Shown here piece by piece: positions 12,233 to 25,335 of a DNA stretch of 64,000 nt; position 1 is the stretch's first letter; the number at the start of each line of letters is the position of its first letter. Source of the DNA: Absidia repens (Eukaryota; Mucoromycota; Mucoromycetes; Mucorales; Cunninghamellaceae). The notes beneath the pieces were generated by a model. That model did not search any database, was not told the origin of the DNA, and saw nothing but the letters and a program-made list of their open reading frames with translations. The stretch spans positions 372,001 through 436,000 of the forward strand of contig MCGE01000020.1 of the NCBI GenBank assembly GCA_002105175.1. The letters run 5' to 3'. Position numbers and translations under genes: made by a program.

Positions 12233-12407
12233 ATATCAGAGTGGCACAACCTTTGTAGACAAAAAAGAAGAGAGAAGGAGCAAAAGAAAAACGAAAAAAG
12301 GATATGGGTTTTTTAAACACCGATTTTTTTTTTTTCAATTTTATTTGTGGGCAAGGGTCAAGCCATTGCAATAAAAATACATAACAATCATAAAATTGCA
12401 TATAAAA

Positions 12408-14646
12408 CTACACTAAAACAGCATCTTCACGTTGGATGAACCGTACAGAGTATTCTTCTGGCATCAGGACTATTCCACCGTCGACAAAGTTGTTCAAATC
12501 GGGATACTTGCCGTTCTTGGCTGGATGGATTTTGTATTGTGCGAAGAGCTTGACAAAGACATTGAAGATCTGAGTTTCGGCCTGTGTATACCAATTCAAG
12601 GGGTCAGCATATCATACGTCTTTTTTTTTTTTTTTTTTTTTTAGTTTTTTTGACAACATCTTACCAAATAAATACCGGGACAAATACGTCTGATAATTGA
12701 ACACATACAAAGATAAAATAAATGAGTTAGCTATTGCATAATGATCATAAATGAAACAATTTTACCTTCCCCAACCGAAATTGTAATGATCCCTTTGTTG
12801 AATATTCCCAGCTGCAGATCCCATCATTGTTTTATTGCCCAAGTGAAGAAAACGTTCAGGGGTGAAGGAGTCGGGGCGACTATAGGCGGTTGAATTCTTA
12901 TGCATCAGATACATATTTGACAACAATATATCCCCTTCGCAGAAGTGGTATCCTTGGTAATCAACTATAATAAAAGCGCAAAAATTACAGGAATCAGTCT
13001 CATCGTCTTCGCCATGTAATACCATTTATAAATCAAATCACGATTTCACTTACAGTCTTCGTTCACAACATGAGGAGCATTGAATGGCACTGTAGGTCGA
13101 TACCGCATACATTCCCGTTGAACTGAAGTCATATATGGCAAATGTTCGCGGTCAGCAAATGAAGGTAGGCGTCGATATGTTGTAATAAAGGCATCCAATT
13201 CTTTGCAAATATTATCTTGTACGTCCATGTGATGTGTGAGAATAGCAAAGGCCCATCGAATTGATACAGAGATGGTATCTGTTCCCGCAACAATAAGATC
13301 ACCTGAAATCATAATAAAAAAAATAGTAAATTAGCCGATATCGATCATACTTATTACGCATACTCTGTATGTAAATACATCATTGTTCTTCTTTTTTTCT
13401 TTTTTTTAGCTTACTCATTGTCACCAATATATCCAAATCATCCAATTCGAATTCATCCATTAACTTGTGTAGGCCTTTGGCGAGACAATCGTTTTCTTGT
13501 TGTAATGAGTCTGCAATGAGCTTGTTAAAAATTCTATCCCGATAGGACGATACAAAGTGCTGCATTTTTTCTGTCTTTTGAGCCAAATTGTCAAACCAAG
13601 TCAACCACGGGAAGAATGTTCCAAGATAACCAAACGCCCCGGCGTATTTTCCGCCTTGATCAATAAAATCGAGGATTTCCAGAAACAAAGGGTCCTCAGG
13701 AGAGGAGGCACGGGTGGAGAAACAAGTCCGCATAATACAGTTATATGCTGCCCAGTGGACCATTTTCATGGGATTGATATCCTGTTCATCACCATTCTTG
13801 TTGTTCTGCACCAAGGAGTCAATCAATGCATCCGCTTCAAAAGATAAAATGTCCCCGTATTCGTCCACTTTGTTTTGAGCCAAGATGGATAAAACTATAT
13901 TGACAGTAACAAAGAAGGTTAGTCAATCAATTTTTTTTTTTTTTTTTGTCAGTGTAATCATCCTTTACCTGCTGTCCTTGTATTTTTCCATTTTTTAGTA
14001 TTGTCAGCAAATACGATTCCTCTACGCAAGTGTATCACAAATACACTAATCAGTAAAAAATTGTAAATATACCAGACTTTAATGATTTTAATTACCGTCC
14101 ATTGTAAGCATAAATATCATAGCCATAACTTCCAGTTGGCCTTCCAGACGTTTTGGCACCATGCGTCATGAAAATATCGTGACCAATGAATGGGTCAGAG
14201 ATCATAATCCATTGTTGTTTTCCCATTTTCAGTCGCAAAAGAGGACCTATTCGTTCACCATATCAAAATATAAGTATACTGTTTTTTAAGCCACTTTAAG
14301 CAAACAAAAAAAAAAAAAAAAAAAAAAAAAAGCCAATGATATTACCTAAAGCTTCTTGCCACTTGCTTATTTGCAGAATTGGAACAGAGCCAAGCGATAA
14401 AAGCTGACCTATTGTAATAAGATAGAAAATATAGTTAGACAATATACAGGCGAAAAAGGTCATTATATCTTTACCAATGACCGGAAACCCGGCATCAGGA
14501 AACGGAATGGGGATTTCTCCTTCCTTGGGTTTACGCGTTGATCGAGTTGTACGTTTGACAATAGCATACAACACAAAAAGAGTACTAGCAGCTGCAATTG
14601 ATATGACAGGAAGTTTCGACTTTTTAATAGAGTCAAGAGCGAACAT
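12408..14646 (-). CDS. Cytochrome P450 monooxygenase
   Basis: Nine exons, complement of 12408..12581, 12665..12689, 12766..12964, 13054..13302, 13415..13894, 13969..14021, 14096..14246, 14346..14408, 14475..14646; 521 aa. An N-terminal membrane anchor (about residues 9-30) is followed by a proline-rich hinge (EIPIPFPDAGFPVIG). Catalytic-core signatures are all present: I-helix AGTDT at 312-316, ExxR as ECMR at 370-373, a PERF block (FTPERFLHLG), and the haem loop FGWGRRICPG with Cys459 as the fifth iron ligand. ER-bound, needing a P450 reductase. The haem loop is split by an intron after FGWGR, and the next exon is only 25 nt. Substrate unknown; no biosynthetic partners nearby. The stop codon lies inside a TTTTAGTGTAG motif, 175 bp before the next gene on the same strand. 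Confidence 0.93.
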
Positions 14647-15539
14647 TTGAAAAAAAAAGTAGTGTGCAAAGAAAAAAAGAAAGAAACGAAGACACGATAT
14701 CTTGAGTGTAACTGAATTAAAAAACCTTTTTTCGGCGGTTTTGAAATCCCGAGAGGAAACGTTCCACTGTGACACTTCCAATTTATGATTATAGCGACCC
14801 TCGTGCCCCGAAAAAAGCCATCTTTTCATTTCACACCACATTTCCTTATTCAATTTCCTGTGTGGGTGGGGGAGCACTTCAATATATATACATGTATATA
14901 TATACCTCTATTTTAAAGACGCTTGACCAAAAGTTGATGAAAGCGTAGACAACCCAAAGAAGTAGGTTAACTCCGCTTGCATTAATCAGGCTATGATCAT
15001 TGCCAGGCTTTGGTCCCTGTAAAACTTTTGTGCGCCTCAAAAATAGGGTTCGTGATATTCCATGAAAGCCTTCTTTTGATTCAAAACGAATCCATGACTT
15101 TATACAAGCATTTTAAATGCAAAAATGTGAACTACTTTTGAATGAAAAATGTTCAGTTATTACTACAACCAGCTTCCGTCTTTTCCCATAAAAATGGTCA
15201 GGTGAATTCTTATGGTTCCGCAACAAAAAACATCTACGCTTCAATATGGCCACTTAAAGCTCAACATTACCTAATAGATATCATGATAAGAGCATGATTG
15301 CTTCAGCCTGTATACTTCTTTTCTTTTTTTTTGTTATATGCAGAAGAAATAAAAATTAGAATAGCGGGTGAGATATATACAGTATGTTAAGTTTAGTGGA
15401 GGTTACGCTGAAGGCACGGTCTATGTTCAGTTATATAGATGTTAGAGTTAAAATAAGACTGTATCTCATATTATGTGACTTAAAAAAACTGTGATTCAAG
15501 CGCTAGGGATAATGTAGGTATTCATAAATAAGCCGAAAA
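14647..15539. other. Upstream region of the P450 gene
   Basis: AT-rich; on the minus strand this is the P450 promoter. A short open frame extends into it from the first exon but has no family similarity. Nothing else recognised; the far end may be a degraded part of repeat copy B. Confidence 0.55.
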
Positions 15540-16760
15540 GCAACGCAAAAGTTTATAACCATGGCATGACAAAGTTTTATTTATATGATTGGCAGAACAG
15601 GAATAATGTCATCTTTATAATAATAAATGGCAATCGCAAAACAGTTTCAATAGCAACACTGCTTACTAAAATATGAATCTTAGGTTGTTTAATAAATGAA
15701 TAAAAAAGCATATTTTATTGAAGCATATTGTTAGATACTAAAACTAAGGACGAGGGGTTCATTGTAATAAGGGAAAGATATATTGAATGACGGAATGAAT
15801 GAGACTAATGTGAGATTTGAAGAAAGGTCAACTCTAATCTAAAGATACAAATGTAAAATGGAGGATAATATACTATACAAGACATGAAAAAAAGTAGAAG
15901 GGGGGGACGTTTTATTGAAAGCACAACAACGGTCAACACTAATCAAAAAGCGGTGATGGTGGTAAAGAGAAGAATCTATTGGACAAAAGATGAGAAAACC
16001 CAATGAAATATTTTTCACTGAAACAAGTAAAACAAGAGATATTTATTCAAATGCAGTTACATACTAGACAAACTAACACTAAAACTAAGCTAATGATGGC
16101 TCGGAAAAAGCAAACTAATGGTGATCCCAAATCCTGAATCCAAAATGAAAGGGTTTCCCCAAGCATCATGTAATCTCTGAGCTGAAACCCCTTCTAAACT
16201 AGTCCTGATACTAATCTCAGTTCAAAATAACCTAAAAGAAGTTGAATGGTGAATAAAAAAATGAAAGGCAAAAAGAAATTGGAAAGAAAGAGGGAGTGAA
16301 AAAGAAATATTTATTCACGTGGTCGGGATTTGAAAAATATTTATGTGATCGATTTCTAGTGATTTTTTTTTGTCCATTGCTAAACAGGAAAACCGTGTTT
16401 TTTTTCTTTGACACTTTTTTACAACCATAGAACAAAATCAACATGGCAGCTCTCTTCTAATGACAAAAACCACTACCATTCAATATCGGTATCATCGCTG
16501 TTCTCTTCTCTTGGTGTCTTTGCAAACAAAATGTAGCCATTTGGAGTAGTTTAGTTTCTCCCTCCTTTTCAATATAGAATAACTTGCCACACACCGTAAT
16601 AGGCCTTATTCTCTTTGACTGGGCTTTAATACTGCGTTGTATTCTTCCACACTCATCCATACACACACACAAATATATATACATCCCAGTCACCGTCTCA
16701 CTTTTAGCTAAGTATCATGGTGCTATCATTTGACTACTGTAGTTTAGTTTACTTGCCAAA
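15540..16760 (-). repeat. Dispersed repeat copy B
   Basis: Copy on the minus strand, same orientation as, and downstream of, the MFS gene. The core lies at 16075-16225, with ATCCTGAATCCAAAATGAAA, GGGTTTCC and CTTCTAAACTAGTCCTGATA readable on the plus strand, and is flanked by three modules of the form TTTATTGAA...ACTAA.ACTAAG at about 15708, 15910 and 16036. Towards 16300-16500 it holds the CACGTGG block and the ACCATTCAATATCGG block shared with copies D and G. Ends are approximate. Confidence 0.75.
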
Positions 16761-17378
16761 GTACATATCTTCATTTGAATAAATATGTCTTGTCTTGCCC
16801 CTTTTACATCGTCTCTCATACGTTTGCTTTGACTTGTCGAATGGGTATACTAACTTCGTACAGAACATGTATGTGTAGGGAAAAAGAAAAAAAGGGTATC
16901 GGTACAAGGCGAATTTGATCAACCGTCCGTCTTCCTTACAGGGATTTCACAAGAAAAATGTATGTGAGAGGGATTGATTGAATGGTTGCTGTGTCGGATG
17001 CATGAAAAAAATAGGCAGGAATCTGCGCATAAAAATATGGTGATTGAAGTAAACTGGAAAGTGATAAGAAATGATGGCATATCATCCAGTGAAGATTATC
17101 GCTTTAAACGAACTATCATATATACATATACATAAACTACGTTGATTAATATCTTCAGTAATTGGACGAAATAAAGATCTTGAGAATAAATAAAAACATT
17201 TCAATTTTTTATTTACAAATTCATAGTGTGAAAAATAAGCATTTTGTAAATCTGTAGGTACAAAAATGGTAACGATAATAATACTAATAGCAACATAAAA
17301 TCTAATTTTGAAACTAATACTAAGAAGGAGGTGGAGGGAGAAGTGCAGTAGAGAAAGCGACTAAAATAGGGGTACTCG
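16761..17378. other. 3' flank of MFS transporter gene
   Basis: AT-rich sequence without a recognisable gene. Close to the stop, the transcribed strand has TTAGTATTAGTTT motifs and ATAAA signals. Confidence 0.55.
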
Positions 17379-19727
17379 TCAGCCAGAAGACCTTAATGAT
17401 CTTGTTTCCAAAGGCAATAGTATAATACAGATACCAACAAAAACAAACCCAACCACGCTAACATAAAGAGGTAGGACGGCCTTGACAGTGAATAAGACAC
17501 CAGAGAGAATTGGACTGGCAATACCAGCGACACGGCCAAACCCAGAGGCGGATCCCACCGCTGTTCCTCTTATGACTGTATCAAAGACTTCAGGCGTATA
17601 CCCATAGATAACAGCATAAAGTAGAGTGGCCAAGAAAGATACCGATGAGGATGACATGAGCATTGCTGTACGTGATTTAATGACAGAGAATAGAAACAAG
17701 GCAATGGCGGAGCCAAACGCTGAGAAGGCCATCGTTCCCTTTCTTCCTAAACGAGTTTCAATCATGTAAGAAGCCATCTACAATTGTCCCCAAGAGTAGG
17801 AAAAAAAAAAAAGAAGTAAGAGTTGAATATCATATTTATATTTGCAGTATTCATTTTATTTTTTCCTGTCTCTTACCACGGAACCGGGAACACCAGCCAT
17901 TGAGTAGATCATGTAGTCCCAATAAACGTCTTTTCTTGTTGGTGGCGTCTCGCCTTCGTATCCCAAACTTTCCAAATATTTCGGTAAAAAGACATTGAAC
18001 ATGGTGAATGCCATTGATGTAAACGTCCAAATCCCCCATATCAATAAAATCGTACGCCGCCATTTGTAACTAAGAAGAATAGACCAGCTATTAGTGTTGT
18101 TTTGGTGAGAAGGAGAAATCACGTCCTCCAGTGGTGGTGAATTGGCACCCAAGGTCCTGATGCTGCTTTCCTCGTCTAACGTTCGTCCATTCCTATGGTA
18201 TGTTGCTGCTGCTGTCGGAGCCTCTGCTGAAAATATCTCTCCTGCTGCTGTTGTCGAATCGAATGGTGGTGGGCTAAAGCCTGATGGTGGTGTGTTGTCA
18301 GTGGCACCTTGGTCAGTTGATTTGTTGGTAAAGTGAGGCGATGCCAATAACCCATCTTGTTCATTCATGCCATGCCCATTGCCGCCATCATCATCGTCAT
18401 AATCATCGTAATGACGATCACCGCTTCCTGTATCGCTACTGCCATTGTTGCTGGAGCTGTCACGTTGCTGTTTTTGATCATGTAAATCCGATGTTTGTAT
18501 ATCCACGTGATTATTTCCATTCATTTTCGCAATATCTTGAAGGACGATAATGGTTTCCCGGCGCTTGTTGTTGTTGAGTAGAAATTTCGGTGTTTCTGGT
18601 AACCGTAGACAAAACGAGCGTGCCGCCATCATAGATAAAGTGAGCATCCCGACCGAGAACAACAGAATTCGCCATCCACGGTTTTGAGTGGCCACATCAC
18701 ATTCAGGTGAAAGAATATCAGGGGTCGGTTCAGGGCAGCTGGTGGAAGGCAAGATAATATAACCAAGAATAGACGCAAAGACAGCACCAAATGAGAAGAA
18801 GACCGACATAAAAGTCAAGAGATAATGATATTCCTTGGGTAAGAATTCCAAATACAGTGCACCTACCATGAGAAACAAAAAAAAAAAAAAAAAAAAAAAG
18901 TAAGTAACAATAAATTGAGACACGTAGCCCATGGCACCATACTATTTACCATCAGTCGGCATATTGCCACCCACACCAAACCCAAGAAAGAATAATAAGA
19001 CACAAAGACTCCAAAAGCTAAAGGCAAAACTGGATAGGATTCCAAAGACAGAAGTGATTGCCAAGGTCATGGTATATGGTAACTTGCGTCCCCTTGTATC
19101 AGAATAGCTTCCCCAAAAGAAGGAGCCCAACATCATGCCAGTAAACAAAGAGCTTGACACAGTGCCGATCCATTTGTCGTCCACTTTGAAATGATCTACA
19201 CGGGAAATTTAGATCATTACATGAAGAGTCACATGCATAAAAACGTCTACTTTTTCAGCTAGCTACCTTGCACCCTAGGTAATATGATGGCCACCGTCTA
19301 TATAAATAACAGCAATTAGTAAGATTGAATCATAATAATGATACCTTTTTGCCAAGTAGATCTTGTTTACCTGAAGCCACATCTAAACAAATAATTAAAA
19401 GCATCAGTACTGCATTACTAAGATCGTATTGTTTAGATGACTGATCTGACCATTTCTCAATCTTACGTTATCTGCTAACCAGCCAAAACCACAAAGTATC
19501 TAAGCGTAATATAACACATATTAATGTCTATCAATGGATAGTATGAGCTACAATAGACTTACTAGTAGAGTAGTATGGAAGCGACCATAGCCAACTCGAG
19601 CAAGCAAAGCATCCAAAGTGTCGTCCACCGATCGAATCATTGTTGAGTCGTATTCATCTTGATCTGAATTGACTTGAGTTTCTTCTGAAGGAAGTGGTGT
19701 AAATTGGTTAGAAGAGGAAGACAGCAT
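17379..19727 (-). CDS. MFS transporter, SV2-like
   Basis: Seven exons, complement of 17379..17777, 17877..18862, 18950..19195, 19267..19297, 19371..19382, 19467..19499, 19563..19727; 623 aa. The major-facilitator fold is clear: CGFGWLADN-MWLQ-TVAIILPRV in TM1, GSYSDTRGRK after TM2 (the MFS A-motif), FGVGGNMPTDG, LPETPKFLL after TM6, GRKGTM after TM8, and YTPEVFDTVIRGTAVG before TM11. This set is typical of the SV2/organic-cation branch; the substrate is unknown. The cytosolic loop between TM6 and TM7 is expanded by about 120 residues rich in Ser, Asp, His and Gly. The MWLQ exon is only 12 nt, supported by the family motif. The in-frame ATG at 19820 was rejected because it adds only a Phe-rich low-complexity leader. 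Confidence 0.92.
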
Positions 19728-20506
19728 AAAACAGAAAGAAAAAAAGAAAATATCAAGAAAAAAAAAAAAAGGGAAAAAAGAAAGAAAAAAAAAAGCATAG
19801 GTAAAATATTCTGGTATCATGCCAGGTCACTTGGTCAACGTGCCATTTTTGGAATGGCGCAGTTGAATTAAAAAAAAAATTAAAGCAGGAGAATCATTGA
19901 ATTTCACCCTACTCCAAATAAACCCATGTCTAACTTATGCGACTATGATTGACGAATATACCAGAACCTTGGTTGTGTGCTTGCTTTTAAATCAAATAAA
20001 GGTTATCATGCTGGAGGAAGAAAAAAAAAAAAAAAAGGAAGGGTGGTAGGCCCTTTTTTTTATTTTACTGTGCAACACACATGGTGATCCCGATCAAGCG
20101 AATATCTCCTATTCAAATTTATCATTCTCTTTTCCTCTTCAACAGAAATTAAGACTTGGCTAAACACGGTGAACACAATATCTTCTTTTAAACTGATACC
20201 ATATATGTAACATTTTGATGGTATAAAATGAATCGGGGTTAGATCTTCTGCAAGCAAAAAAAAAAAAAAAAAAAAAAAAATTGAGATCTTTTTTTTTTTT
20301 GCTGTCAAAGGGCATGATAGTAAATCATAGCAAAGGGTTAAGTAAGACTGGCGGGGTTGAAAAATCAAGCACTGTCTGCACAAATAAACCATAAAATTGA
20401 ATCTGGCGACTGTCAATTTTTTTTTCCTCTCTCTCTCTCCTCTTCTTACATTCATCCTTTTTTTCTTTTTTCCTTCTCTCTCTCTTTCTACATTGGTGAT
20501 TGTGAA
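19728..20506. other. Divergent promoter region MFS / 7-TM gene
   Basis: 779 bp with long A and T runs (20255-20300) and a CT-rich tract just before the 7-TM start codon (20427-20492). Open frames here are low-complexity and were left out. Confidence 0.6.
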
Positions 20507-22045
20507 ATGGAAAAGCCATCATTCATTTTAACAAACCAACCAGATTGGGGTGAATTTTCAGCACAAGTGGTGTCCCTTTTTGCCATCACCATCACCTGCT
20601 CCTTATTTGGTGTCAAAACCTTCAATATCAGATATCTCAAATTAACCTATGCCCGGTGGTTGGTCGTCTCACTCTATATTTGTTCTTGGGCGTTTACTTT
20701 TTCAAGTACGATTTTGGCTTCCACAAACAACGGTAATAATCAACAACAGCAACAGCAGCAGCAGTAATAAGAAATTGGCTTGAAATTTTTAATGCGTTTA
20801 CATACATACCTTTTGTTTTGTTAGGGAATTATACTTCTTGTTTTTTATCTATCATGGCGTGCGATCTTTTTTATTGTGGGACAAAAATGATTATTTACTT
20901 ATGGTGTGTGTAAATGACAGGTCGCCTCGATCGTTATCAGATATTAACTTGCATTTTTACTTATATATTATAGGCTGATTGAACGTGCATATCTTGTGTC
21001 TGACGGTCGAAATAATCGCATGGATAACTGGACTTATAAGTTTCATTTGTTTCTTATGAGTCCCTACATCATTATTTTTGTACTTATGGTAAGGACGTAG
21101 TATGATTGATAATCCATGACAAATCAAACCATTTCAACTCCTCCTTTTTTCTTTCTAATAGATGATTTATCATAACTCGATCATGACAGACTCTGGAGAG
21201 TGCTACATCGGTTTACAACCTATTGCCAATATTCCTGTCCTTGTAAGTATTTATCTTTATATATACAGCATGACAAACAAAACAAAACAGCAAAATTTCA
21301 ACAAGCGAATGAAACTCAACTCTATCTTGTCTTCTTATAATCATTTATCTAGGTGTATGACACGGTATGTACAACAATACACAACACAAGCTTACGATAG
21401 CGAGCACGGTTGCGGAACAGAACAACGGAAATAAGGACAATTTTTCATTAATGACTTTTTTGGGGGATGTTGATGATCCTTTCCTTTTTTTTTTTGTTTT
21501 CATAGATATTCAATTTATATATGACCATTTTGTTTGTGATTCCTTTGATCCGAGTAGGCCAAGGTGTGAATAATTTTGATTGGAAATCATCGCGACTGTA
21601 TCATTTGACAAAACGTAGTTTGATTGCGTCAACGGTATGTCTTGTGGCCTCTTTTGCGAATGCTCTCAGTGCAACGATCTTGGAAGGAAAACAACGTGGA
21701 TTTCTTTGTATGATGTGCTGCACGATTGATGTCACGATTAATGTCTTGACCATCCACTGGGTCACCAATCCTTCCACCAAACAAGACCGCTCTCATTCCA
21801 AAGCCGGTCTCAGTCGCCTTTCTTCAACATCCGAATCGCATACCACGAACCTGTCTACCACCCTCGATTCGTCCCATGGTTCACAATCGGAAGCGTATCA
21901 CCATTACAAACAATACAAACAGCAAGAAAACACCCAACAAGACCAACCACCTTCCTTTCCCTACACTCATGCCAATTGGTCTGCTTCCTCCATTCAAGAT
22001 TCCCAGTGTAGCACAAAATCATTAACCAACACTCCCATTAGTTAG
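20507..22045 (+). CDS. Seven-transmembrane GPCR-like protein
   Basis: Six exons, 20507..20732, 20825..20903, 20974..21088, 21162..21242, 21353..21364, 21506..22045; 350 aa. Seven hydrophobic segments are visible in the spliced product: QVVSLFAITITCSLFG, WLVVSLYICSWAFTF, a third ending YLWLIERAYLV, FHLFLMSPYIIIFVLM, IFNLYMTILFVIPLI, LIASTVCLVASFANAL, and MMCCTIDVTINVLTIHWV. The ERAY after TM3 sits where class-A receptors have DRY; a Cys at the start of TM3 (YTSCF) and one in the second outer loop (SGECYIG) could form the usual disulfide. The C-terminal tail of about 100 residues is Ser/Thr/Gln-rich and cytosolic by this model. No named family is certain, so receptor function is inference. Exon 5 (VYDT, 12 nt) is a micro-exon. 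Confidence 0.72.
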
Positions 22046-22567
22046 CCTTATTTCTTTTTTTTCTACGATTCACTCTGCTATACTATCGTACCTTCTATCT
22101 TCTCTCCTTTCTTTTCCTCTTTTTTTTTTTTTTTTTGATATTACACTCCTTTTCTTTTCCCTATATCACTGTACATTCCCTATAGTTTATACCCTCTGTC
22201 AAATTCTTCTTTATTATATATATATATATAGCATTTATTCAATAAAATATTAATTGATAAATATATTGACTTGTCCCATTTTTTCTTATTATTATATATA
22301 ACGTCGTGAGAAATAGTGTTAGTTATTTATCGCTGAGGAGGGGCTTTCACTCATCAAAAGGAAGATCCTCGGTAATCGGAGTTGGAATGTGGCACAGATT
22401 CAGGGCCCAAGTTTTTGTTCCTCAAAATCCAGGCACGATCTGATTATTCCCATCATATTTTAAAAATGAATCAGATAGAAAAGGAGAGATAAACAACCAA
22501 AAACGAAAACGTGATTCTATCCGACTGTTAACAACAGCTCAAAAGATTTTTATTTGTCGATGACAGT

Positions 22568-22598
<31 letters not shown>

Positions 22599-22976
22599 CA
22601 GAATCTGCTCCCACTACCAAAAAAAAAAAATCTCGTTGTCACTCACTTTGTATAAAAAGCCACTATCATCACAAACTATATAAGGGTATTTCATTCAATA
22701 TCACAGTATATATCAATATACGCAAAAAAAAAAGACATCCATTTTCATTTGTAAAATATAGTTTGACATTTATTTAAAAAAATATAGTGTAAATAATAAA
22801 AACTAAGTAGATGATATATGTATATATAAAAAGACAAGAGTAAAAAGAAAAGAAAGTGAGAGAAGGTGGGGGGAAGTGAAGGAAAAGGGGTGCAAAAAAA
22901 ATGTGACTACATGACTAAATCCAAAAAAAAAAGGAAAGGGGGGACGAGGAGGGGAGAGTTTTTTTTTTTTTGTTTT
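22046..22976. other. Convergent 3' intergenic gap
   Basis: Between two converging genes. It holds long T runs (22109-22136, 22569-22597), a short TA tract with AATAAA near 22240 that likely ends the 7-TM transcript, and AATAAAAACTAAGTA near 22794 for the opposite gene. No coding sequence recognised. Confidence 0.65.
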
Positions 22977-24376
22977 TTAAGAATATGCCATGTACATGGA
23001 GCTAACACGTTTCAGACTACCTAATTCCAATTGAGGAGGTCCATCATTTTTGGGTGGCTGTTGTTGTTCTTGCGCACCAGGATATTGTTCTACACAGTGA
23101 CGAGGGAACACACCCTTGGCATTGCCGCGGCTCAGATTGACCCCTTGACACCAACCATCATCGTATTCCACAAGAATTTCAATGCGATCGCCCAGTTGAA
23201 TATCGATTTCATCACTCAGCGTAGGCGAGTACGTCGACACCACATTGAATACACCTAACGAACCTTGTGTCGTGGCCTCTGGTTGTTGTTGTTGTTGCCC
23301 ACCAGCCTGCTGGAGTGGCGGTTGTTGTTGTTGTTGTTCGCTTTTGGTGTCTCCGGTGATGGCAGCCGCCGCGCCAATGGCACCTGCAGCTGCAGCAAGA
23401 GGCACTTGAGATTTTTCAGTGGCGGGGGCCGTGGCATAATATTGCTGTTGTTGGTAAGGAGGAACATCCGACATGGGTGAGAGAGGTGGAGGAGGGGAGT
23501 TGTAAGCGGGGCTGATGGGGGGCATATGGACGGCTTGAGGCATTTGTTGTTGTTCTTGGTGATACGTTTGTGCCATGGGTGTGCTGTTGCTGTTGTTGTT
23601 ATAGGCGGAAGGAGGATCGTGGCTGCCGAAACCCATGGTGAATGGATCAGGATTGGGGCTGCGTCGCGTTCGTTTCTTGCGTCGCATCATCACAAACGCG
23701 GCAATGGCACCGACAACGGCAAGAACACCAATGACAATCCCGGCAACCGCACCGCTGGAGGTACCGCCACCATTGCTGTCAGCTGCTGAGGAAGATGACG
23801 GTGATGATAGGGACGATGAGCTTGATGCGCTTGGTAATAATCCAGAGGCGGAGGAGGCATCGGTGGGTGAGGATGAAGCAGCGCCAGAGGAAGACGCAGC
23901 AGCTGAATGAGTCGATGCGGCCGCTTTGGTTGTGGCTTCCTTGGATGTAGGGGTCGCTTTTTGAGTGGATGCCGCTGCTGAGGATTTCGTTTCCTTTGGT
24001 GGGGTTTTGTCGCTAGATGTTGGTTTGGGATCTGCTGAGGGTTTCGCTGCTGTGGGTGAAGATTCCTTTTTCGAACTGGTTTCCTCGGCCTTGGAAGAGG
24101 TTTCAGCATTGGCAAACAAGTTGACAATGCGATGTTCACCTAAGATGAATACAAGTATTTATAAATATAGATTAGCACCTGGGAATATATAAAATGAGAC
24201 ACAAGGATGAGGATTTGTTCGTTACCTTTAATTGGTTGGGTGTAATCGCGAATCATAGGTTGAACATGAGGTACTTCGTTCGGGTGCCAAAGGTAACGTG
24301 CCTGAGTGACGGGAATGACTGCAGCTACCGCCATCAGAATGGTGGAAGTAGAAGTCATTGGTGATGAAGAGTGCAT
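22977..24376 (-). CDS. Single-pass membrane protein with cytosolic SH3 domain
   Basis: Two exons, complement of 22977..24139 and 24226..24376; 437 aa. Order of parts: a signal peptide (hydrophobic to about residue 26, cleavage after TQA), a short globular stretch, a Ser/Thr/Lys/Pro-rich outer segment of about 120 residues, a transmembrane helix (AVAGIVIGVLAVVGAIAAFV), a basic stop-transfer RRKKRTRR, a Pro/Gln-rich linker, and an SH3 domain near 345-402 with the hallmarks ALYDY-like STYSPT, DEIDIQLGDRIEIL, DDGWCQGVN and GVFPRHCV. This layout is that of cell-surface sensors or adhesion scaffolds that recruit proline-rich partners at the plasma membrane. A role in wall sensing or polarity is inference. 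The intron junction restores Gly (g|gt). Confidence 0.85.
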
Positions 24377-25335
24377 TGTATTTCCAAAATAAAGTCAATA
24401 TATATTATTTTTTCAAATAATAGACTAGAAAATAAGAGTGATACTAAAGGAGAGGGATGGGGTAATGAGCTTGATCGTTCAAAAGAAAAGAGAGGAAGGG
24501 GAAGAGGGTTTGTGCTTTTTTTTTTTTAATAAATGTAGAAAAAAAAAAAGAGGGAAGAAAAAAAAAGAAAAAGGGGATAATGAAAAATGGAGGAGGATTG
24601 AGGGCGGACACTGTATAAAGGAGAGCGAGGATCGCTTGTTTTACGCTAGGTTGATTTGGAGCGTTACACAAAATAATATTCGATATTAAAGTACGACCAA
24701 TTTTTTATATTTCACCAGCAAATCAATGGCACTAGATGACTATTGTGAATGGCAAGGTTTTTCTATAATTCCAAAAACAATAAAAAGATTATGATAATAA
24801 TAATTGGCCTTATTGATACACATAGCCTTGATACATATATCAAAAAAAAAAAATGAAATCAATCATCCTCATACACACGCATATAATAAAACGCTGGTCG
24901 CACATTTTTCATATTAGAACACATTTCCCTAACCAGCAGTTTGCAAGGTGAGAGAGATGTCTGCAATATATTTCATCCTGCCTGATGCTCATCAACCTAA
25001 ACACTTCTATTCAAGCGCCTCTTTTTTTTGAGTTGGTGTTAGTTACACAGAGACGAAAAAGTATAATACTACCAAGGACACTACAACATTTGATTTTTTG
25101 ATTGGAATGAAAATGGGGGCGGTGATTTTATTTGATGTTTTGTAATCGATAAAAAATAATGGAAAGTATATAAAACGCAGATATAAAGGGATGATCAGAT
25201 AATAAAGAAGGATTTGTATAATATATATACATATATATATATATAATGATGTGATAAAATACACATCATGTAAAATGATGAATGGATAAAAAGTGAAGAG
25301 ATGATATAAATAGAAAAAAACTAGACTAGACTAGA
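24377..25335. other. Intergenic gap between minus-strand genes
   Basis: Promoter of the SH3 gene and 3' flank of the zinc-finger gene. It has mixed A/T runs, a TA tract at about 25221-25243 and four tandem CTAGA units at 25321-25338 ending in the zinc-finger stop codon. No gene seen. Confidence 0.6.
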
